The notes below the pieces were generated by a model, which was not told where the DNA came from, did no database searches, and saw nothing but the letters and a program-made list of their open reading frames with translations. A DNA stretch of 64,000 bases from Heterocephalus glaber (Eukaryota > Chordata > Mammalia > Rodentia > Bathyergidae): contig NW_004624801.1 of assembly GCF_000247695.1 (NCBI RefSeq), forward strand, positions 6,524,975 through 6,588,974. Direction: 5' to 3'. Shown here piece by piece: positions 23,001 through 31,800 of the stretch. Within the stretch, counting starts at the first letter, position 1. Each line of letters opens with the position of its first letter. The position numbers were made by a program, and so were the translations under genes.

Positions 23001-26000
23001 AAGAAAAGGGGCAACTGGCCTCTCCTCCATGCTTGAAGAGTGAATCTAAGCAGGACGGCTGTGGCAAGGGCCGTCTCCGGGGTTCTCAAAGTCTCAGTCC
23101 TCGCCACCCTCAGGGGGCAGGACCATCCTGGAGGCAGTGCAATCCCAGGACAGCGTGCTTCATTTCAGGGTCTCAGGGGAAACAGGAGAGAGCAGCTGCT
23201 GTGTTCAGACCACAAACTTCTCAAAAAGCCCCCACTACTTTTGTCTGGATATGCTGTTCAGGCTGGGCTTGAACCTCAGGGTTCAACTGATCCTCCTGCC
23301 TCAGCCTCCTGGGCAGCTGGGACTACAGGTGTGTACCGAGCCTCATTCCCCACTGCTGGCTTCCTGTTGATGCCGAGGCCCATGTGTCCCAGGCTGAAAT
23401 GTGTCCACCTCTCTCCCTATGTGGATGTCGAAGTCTTCACCCAAGTGCCTCAGCCCAGCTGCACGGTCAGCCCTGTGTCCACAGGTTCTGCATCTGTGGC
23501 TCCAACCCGTTGTGGATCAAACATATCTGTGGGGAGAAACTGTGTCTGGGCTGGATTTGTACAGATGTCTCCCTTGTCTTATTCCCTGAACAACAGAGAG
23601 AAATGACTGGTTAACAGTGTTCAAACTGCAGGAAAGACTATGGTAACCTGGAGATAAAGTGCAGGGAGGAAGTGGGTAGGTTCTATGTAAATACTGTGCC
23701 CCTTTCTGCAAGGGGCACTGAGTGTCTGTGGGGTTTCCTATCCACTTTGGGTGCTGGGATCCATCCCTGGTAGACACTGAGAGGCAGGGCTAGAGGCAGG
23801 GCCCCTAGAGAGGTGACTGAGTTAAAATGAGGCCATTGGGTTCCCTAACCCAAGGACTGCTGTCTGTGTAGGAGGAAATGGGGGCCCACAGAGACAGCAG
23901 GAATGTGCCCCCACGAAGGCCATGTGAGGACATGGGCCAGTGCCATGTGCCAGCCAAGGTGAGGGAGCCCAGGAGAAACTGGCCCTGCCCACCACCTGTT
24001 CATGGTCACCTCGACCAGCCCCCCAGAATCCTGAGAAAATACACTTCCATTGTTTAGACCCTCAGTCTGCCAGGTTTTGCTCCAGCAGCCCTGGGAAATG
24101 AATACATCATGCTTCCAGTTAGAGTAAATCAGTTTCTTGACAATGGTGAATGGATTAGCTGGGTGGGGGAGGCACACAGCTGCAATCCCAGCACCTTGAG
24201 GGGCTGAGGCAGGAGGATTACAAGTTTAAAACCAGTCTGGGCAACTTAGTGTCTTAGTGGGGACTTGTCTCAAAAAAAAAATAAAAAAGGCCTAGGGGTG
24301 TAGCTCAATGTGAAGGCCTTGGGTTCAATCTCCAGTACCACAAAAAATTTTTTTAAAAAATTATAAATTGGCGACCCTCTCTGAGACAGACAGCTCATCT
24401 CCACACCAGGCCCAGCTGAGACCCAAGGCCAATCACTTCACTGACCAGTCTCCGCATTTTACTACTGAACAGAGGCCAAGTTTTACCTTCAAATGTTCCC
24501 CAGTAATTTTCTAACTCAGCTTTTTCCTCTAGCGGAGAGGGGAGAGGCATGGCAAAGGGGAAGCGCTCCCCACAGCCTCTCCACGGCCCTAGGCCCAGAG
24601 TGGAGAGGGGGCACCAGGGTCAGGGACCTGACTCGGGGATGCTCTTCCAAGCCACACTGCACGCTGCTCTCCTGCTGCGGGCGGCTCATGGCCAGTTATG
24701 GCTGCCTGGCTGATTCTCGCATGGAGCCAAGGGCGGAGAGGCCGGGAGAGAGACGGATGTGGATGTCTGCCTGGCTGCTGACCTGAAGTCCGGCACCTGC
24801 CGTCAGGGGCTGTCAGGAGCCACAGAGCTGCCTCTCTCCGTGACTAGAGGCCCGCTGGCTGCCCCAGGGTGACTGCAGATGACAGGGACCCTGCTTGGCC
24901 AGCCCGGGCTGGGGTGACCCTGACACCACTCCCCCTTCCAGAAGGTTCCCTCAGGACCTGGCGCCCGAGCAGAGCAGCACAGCCCGCTGCTCTCCTGCTG
25001 CAGGTGGAGAGTGCGCCAACCCTGCTCTCCCAGGCCATGTTTGCAGCAGGTAAGACCGGCCCGTGTGACTTCCTCTCAGAGCCAAATAACCAGGCTTGTC
25101 CAAGCTGCACCCGTGGAGCTGTGTGACACCAGGAGGACTGGCTCCAGCCTCACTCCTCCCTTTCATTCTATTTCTGCCCTGGCCCCTTCCTCTGAACGGT
25201 CTCTGGGATCCTCCCTCTACCCTCCACTGCCTGTGTATCTGCTCTGCACCTTCCTCTGGGGACACCATAAAATGCCAACTTCATGCTGCATGTCCAGCTT
25301 ACACCCCGCACCACCCACCTGCTGCCTGCCACGCTCAACCTGGCCTTTCTTTCTTTCTTTCCTTATCTTTCTCTTTTTCTTTTTTCAGTACTGGGGATTG
25401 AAATAAGGGCCTTTGCACTGAATACTTTTTATTTTTATTTTTTGGTACCAGGGATCGAACTTGGGTCCTTGCGCTTGCGAGGAAGGCACTGGAACCACTG
25501 AGCTAAATCCCTGGCCCAGCCCTTTTTATTTTTTAGAGACAGGGTCTTGCTTAATCACTAAGCTGCCCAGGGTAGGCTTGAACTTGGGATCCTCCTGCCT
25601 CAGCTTCTCAGAATGCTGGGATTACAGACCTGCACCATCACACGCAGCTAATCCCTGGCTTTTAAAGTCCTCCGGCTTCCAGAGTACCTGGCTCTCTGGG
25701 GAGATCTCCCACCACCCGGAGTGCTATGCTTGTGTGCTCTGGTGTATCCATCTGGCTTAGTCCAGTCTGTCCTTTGCTACTCATTGTGTACCCCTCCCTT
25801 CCCTCTGTCTGGGGAGGGGTCGCCTGGGGTTCACAGGGTTAGTTTTGGAGGGCTTGAGCTCAGATTTTTATCCTCCCTAGGAGTTGCAGAGAGGAGGTGG
25901 AGGGAGAGGGCCCCTGCCTGGGTGGCTCTGCTTTGAGGGTAGGCACTGGCTTGCAGCTAAGACCCAAGGGGTCCAGGTGAGCCCCAGCACTCTGAAGAGA

Positions 26001-28830
26001 GGGCTCCTCTCATCGTTCTCTTTGTGCTTTCTGCAGCTTATTGAATCCACAAGAACCTGCTGGGTGCCTGTTGCGGGCTGGGCCTGTGTTGGGCAGGAGC
26101 TGGGGGTGGGTGGTGGGTGGGTGGGGACAATGGTAACCAGACATCCCACCTCACGCTCGCTCCAAAGACAGCCTTGTGGGAGGGCCTGGGAGGACCCAGG
26201 CAGGGACAGTGCCACAGACACTCAAGGGCCCCGTGTGGGCGCCAGCTAGGGGAGAACAGCAGGAAGGGTCAAGGTTAGGGCCCGGACCAGGCCGGGTTGG
26301 GGAGAGGCGGAGCATGGAGGCCTCTGGCTCCTTCTGGACACGGCTGGCAGGTGGTTTCTGGGTTAGGAGAAGGACACTGGATGTTGGTGGGCTGAGTGGG
26401 GTGGGTAGACAGGCCACAAAAAACTCTGGAAGAGGAGCCATGGCAAGATGACAGGAGGCCTACACTCAGGAGGCCCTGGAGACAGAGGGGACAAGACTGG
26501 AGACAGAATGAGAGCAGGCAGGAGGGGAAAGGGAAGAAAAGGGCACACCCAGGTTTGTGGTTTGGATTTTTAGTTGTTTTGACATAGGGTCTTGCTATGT
26601 AGTCCAGACTGGCCTCAAACTTGTGAAGATCTTCTTGCTTCAGCCTCCTGAGTGGTGGGAGGATTACAGGTGTGTGACACCAAGTTGGATTTTATTGCTG
26701 TTGTTTTGTTTTTGCTACTGGGAATCAAACTCAGGACCCTGTGCTTGCCAGGCAGGTGTGGTACCACACTGAGCTACATACATCCCCCCATGTTTTGTTT
26801 TTTTAATGCCTGTGCTTTTGGCCTGAACCACGGAGGAGCCGTGGTGGAAGCAGACTATGAAGAAGGGGATGCCAGGGTGGGAGGGGAAAGGTGGGGCGGG
26901 ATGGGGCTCAGGGAGAGGTCTGGGCTGGGTACTGGCCGGGGGTCCTGCCAGGCAGCATGCAGGCTGGGGCCAGGGGGCTGTATGGGTACAGCCTTTTCAG
27001 CGGGCAGAGGCAAGGCGCTGGCTCAGCCACTGGCCCATGGACAGGGAGGCAGAGGGAGGCTGAGTCACTGCTCTTTCGGCCAGCACCACCCAACCCCCGC
27101 CTGGCCACCAGCCTCCCTGCAGCCGCGGGGATGGTGACCAGCCTTAAGCAAGTGCTCCTTCGGGGATGGCGGAGCATGCCACATCCAATCCCATCAGATG
27201 AGCAGTTTCCCAAAATGCTCCTGCAAAGAGGGTTCAGAGGACATCAAAAGCTTTATGAAAACAAAACGAGCAAGCCCCCTCGGGCCCTCATCTGCCCTCT
27301 ACCCAATCCCTGCCAGAGAATACAGTAGTCTGGGACAGAGAGGGTCTAGGACAGGGAAGAAGACCAAGGGATCCACACGGTCCAGTCTGAAGGGCTGGAG
27401 AACAAGGTCATGGCTGGGGACGAGCTGGCCGGACAACCCTGACCTCAATCAGCTTTGGGTACAGTAACAGAGGCAGGCGCTGGGGGTGAGCCCCACGGTA
27501 CAGGCCTTGCTTGAATCCCCAGCAATACAAAGAAGACAGGTAGACAGATTTATTCTGTTCTGCTCTGGTTTCTGAGGCAGGGTCTCGTTAGGTTCCAGGC
27601 TGGCCCCAAACTGGCAATCTTCCTGACTCAGGCTCCCACAGTGGTGGAATTACGTACGTGCATCACCACGTGTAGACAGTCTGTAAAGTCTCTTGGGGCC
27701 TCGGCCAGAGGAAGGGACACTGATCCCAACTTCAGGAGAGAGTGGAGGGGCGGGCACTGTGACCTAGGTAGGGTGGAGGGCCGGTAGACACGGCACAGGG
27801 GCTTCCACCCTTGGGTGGAGCACAGACTGAGTCCTCTCGGAGTCCCAGTCTGCTCAGGAGAAAGGATTTCAGCAGCCTCCCCTCCTCCAGCCATGGTTTT
27901 GCCTTCTGTGGTTCAGTTACCCACAGTCAATCATGGAATGAAAATATTAAATGGGAAATTTCAGAAATAAATAATGCATACGTTCAAATAATGCATCGTT
28001 ATAATTATTGTATTGCATTATTAGTTATTGTTAATCTCTTTTTTTTTTTGGCACCGGGGATCGAACTCTATTGTTAATCTCTTGCTATGCCTAATTTAGA
28101 AATTAAACTGCATCCAAGAGGAGTATATAGGAACAAACAGTACAAATGGCGTCTGGTTCAATCCCCAGTTTCAGGCACGCAGTGGGGGCTGGCTGGGCAC
28201 ATAACCTGGGATAAAGGGAACAAGAGCACAGCCAAGGTCACAAAGTTGGGGTCCTGCTGAGAATGCGCCCAGGATTGCCTCAGCCAGCTATCAGGCTAGT
28301 CAGAGAGTTATCAATGTGTGCATGGCTGTATGGTTTTTTGAGACAGGGTCTCGGTATGTAGCCCAGGCTGGCCTCGAATTCCCAGCGATCCTCCTGCCAG
28401 GTCTCTGAACCCAGTCCACACCTCCTGGTCCACACAGCCATCCTCACAGTGGCAAACCCAGTGTGGCCAGGCTGAGGTTACCCAAGGAGTGCTCTGGCCA
28501 CCAGGGATCTTGCATTTCTCAGGAGGAAAAATGTCCCCCAAGGGCTGAGCCATCCCGCCCTCCAGGGTACAAAGGGGGAACTGTCTGGAGGAGAACACGC
28601 AGTTTTACTACTGAGGCTCCAAAGCTAGGCAGCTTTCCTCCCATGACATATTTCTTCAAAATTTACTACCTCTTTAAAAAATTACTAGTTCTTGCTCAGT
28701 GAAAAAAATCTTTTTTCTTTTGCCTTTTGCTAAGTAAAAATTCTGACAGCTAAATTTTATGCGTAACCAAGACTCTTGCTGAAAGAATGAAGTTGAGCTA
28801 TCCGTCCCAGGTCTCACCGTTTTTCCTTTC

Positions 28831-28888
<58 letters not shown>

Positions 28889-31800
28889 TGCTGGGGATTG
28901 AGCCCAACTCAGGGCCTTCTCACCGAGCAGCACCCCAGCCTCATCGCTCCCTCCTTTTTTACAATTTTGAGGCAGGGTTTTACTAAGCCACTAAACGGCC
29001 CAGACTGGGCTTGAACTTGTGGTCAATCCTCCCGCCTCAGCCATGCCGGGATTACAGACATGTGCTGTCACATCTGGCTCAGGATTCTTTCTTATATGGA
29101 AAAATAATCAAATTATGAGTTTAAAACATTTTCAAAAAAAAAAAAGCAAAACCAAAAAACACCTCTTTGAGCTACCAGACATGGAGCTCCACTTACAGCC
29201 CCGAGTTGCCTGTTATGCTGATGTACTTTTTTTTTGGTTTTTTGAGACAGGGTCTCATCATGTAATTCAGGCTGGTCTTGAATTCACTATGTAGCCCAGG
29301 CTGGCCTTGAACTTGCAGCAATCCTCTTGTCTCAGGCTCCTGAGTGCTGGGATTCCAGGTGTGTGCCACCTTGCTCAGCTGATAAACATTATTGTAATTA
29401 CTATGAAATGTTTTTATTTTATTTCCTATTTTCCTTACTTATTTAATACCAATTTGCTAATTAACCCAATGTTTTAATAATGGGCACCTAGATTATTTCC
29501 AGCCCCCCCCCCGAATCCCCAGACCTGTTGTGGACTAAATCCCCCCCAGCCCCCATGCCTATGCTTCGGAAGCCCTGACTGTCAGTGTGACTGGAGGTGG
29601 GGACTTTGGGAGCTGAGCAGTTCAGATGAGGCCATGACCCTGGAGCCCTGAGATGGGATTAGTGCCCTTAAGGGAGGAAGAAGGGACCCTGGAGCATTCC
29701 CTCTGCTGCTGTGAAGGACACAGCAAGGTGGTGAGTTCAAGCCAAGAAGAGCCCTCACCCCAAACTGGACCTGCTGACGCCTTGATCCTGGATTTCCCAG
29801 CCTCCACCAACGTGAGAAACAATTGCTCGTCCTGCCAGTCTATGGGCTTGTGTTATGTCAGCCCGAGACGACCGCACAGAGGGTCCCAAAGTGACAGGAG
29901 CAACTATCAGACACCTACATGTCACTCTGCTCCCTGCTGGTGAGGAGAGAATTCGGGGCAAGAGAGAATTTGGGACAGTGTCAAGGAACAAAGGTCAGGA
30001 CAGGTGATGGAAGGGGTTCACCTGCCCTCCAATGATCCTGGGGGCTGTGCAGCGTCCAGAGGGTACCCAGTGGCCATAAGGTGGGTGAAGACACAGGGCA
30101 ACTTCACAGGGGTGATAGGGCTGAGCTGCAGGAGCCAGCCAGACAGATGAAGGCTGTTTAGCCACCAGACCAAAACCATGCCCTGCCTGAGAAATTCCCT
30201 ACTGTGTTTCTTTTTCCCAATGTTGTACTGTGTTTGTATCCTGAAAAATCCCAAAGCTGCAGAGAAGGTGAAAGCATATACAACGAACACTCACACACCC
30301 TTTGCCTGGACCCGCCGGCCCCACGGTCTTCCCTCTCTCCACATTCGCCTGGGCTTTGGGCCATGATCCGCATCATGAAATGTCAGCCCTAAATATTTCA
30401 ACATGCTTCTTCCCGGGGACAATGACATTTTTCTTTATAACCACGATGCCAGCATCACACTCAAGCAGTTCAGCATTGGCCCAATAAAATTATGTAACAC
30501 ACCATTCATTTAAAAAATGTCTCAGGGCTAGGGATGTAGTGCAGTGGGGGAGCAAGGCCCTGGATTTGATGTCTGGCCCCTCAAAAAGTTTCAGTCTCAG
30601 AGCTCCCCACTCTCGCTCTGGATCCAGAATCCAGTCACCGATCAAGGATTAGGACTGCATTCATTTCTCACTGTGCTTTAGTCTCCTGTAATCTAGAAGT
30701 CTCTTAACTCGGGACATCAGATGTGACATCAGCCAGCTGCCCCGTAGAAAGTCCCTACTCCAGGGTTCAGGGTGTAGCACTTGCCTAGCACAAGCTAGGT
30801 CCTGGGTTCAATCCCTAGAACAAGTAATCCTTACTCTGTTTTGTTTTTGAAATGGGGTCTTGCCATATCGCTGGGGCTGGCCTTGAACTCCTGAGTCAAG
30901 CAATCCTCCTGCCTCAGCCTTCCAGGTAGCTAGGACTGCAGTAGGTAACATCATTGCAGTTCCTGCTCTGGTTTGGGCTAGGACCCAGTGCGAAGGGCTC
31001 TGAGTTCTGGCACAGACCAGTCTAGTCTGGACCATTCAACTCCAGTATCCCTAGAATGATCCTCAACCCTCTGGCCATTGACCACAGCTGGGGAATCCTA
31101 GGATGCAGATACAGCCTCACCCGAATCCTTCCTTTTATTAGGGAATGCAGAACCCAATCTACACATTAGCATCAAGGAAGAGCAGCTCCCAGCCTTGGGA
31201 GGGACGAGCGCTTGTCCTTGACTTTGCTGGCTCACTGTTGTTTGTGGAAGCAGAGTGTGCTGTGGCGCTTCCTGCACTGCCCGCCTCACACTAATGCCTG
31301 TGAGGGGAATGGAAAGCGGTTCTAATAACCCAATCCTGCCCTCTACTCTGACTTCCGGCCCGGCTGGCCTGCACTGAGGGGAGCACTGGGGAGCGGAGAG
31401 GCCTTCCCCGCTGCTGGCCGAACAGTGCAGGCCTGGGGCCCCTAACAGGCCACCTCCGGGCCTAGGAGGTGGAGGGTCCCGCCCTCAGGGATGCTGCCCC
31501 AGGGACCCACTGCAGCAGCTGCCAGCAGCTGCCTGGGGCTCCAGATCCTCCTCAATAATCAGCTTTGTGAGTCAGAGGCAGCAGCTGCCCCAGACTGCCC
31601 AGGCCTCGCTGGGAAAGCCGAGGATTGGATTAGATGGGACTGGTTAATGGAAAATGAAGAGGGAGGGAGAAGGGAGTTAAGCGCCACGCTCTCTCTCTCT
31701 GTGGGCAGCGACTTCCGGGCTAATGGTAGGTGGGTGCTCACCTCCTCCAGCCTTCCCCGGGCTGCTGACCTTCAGTTCACTTAGGGAGAGCAAAGGTGGC

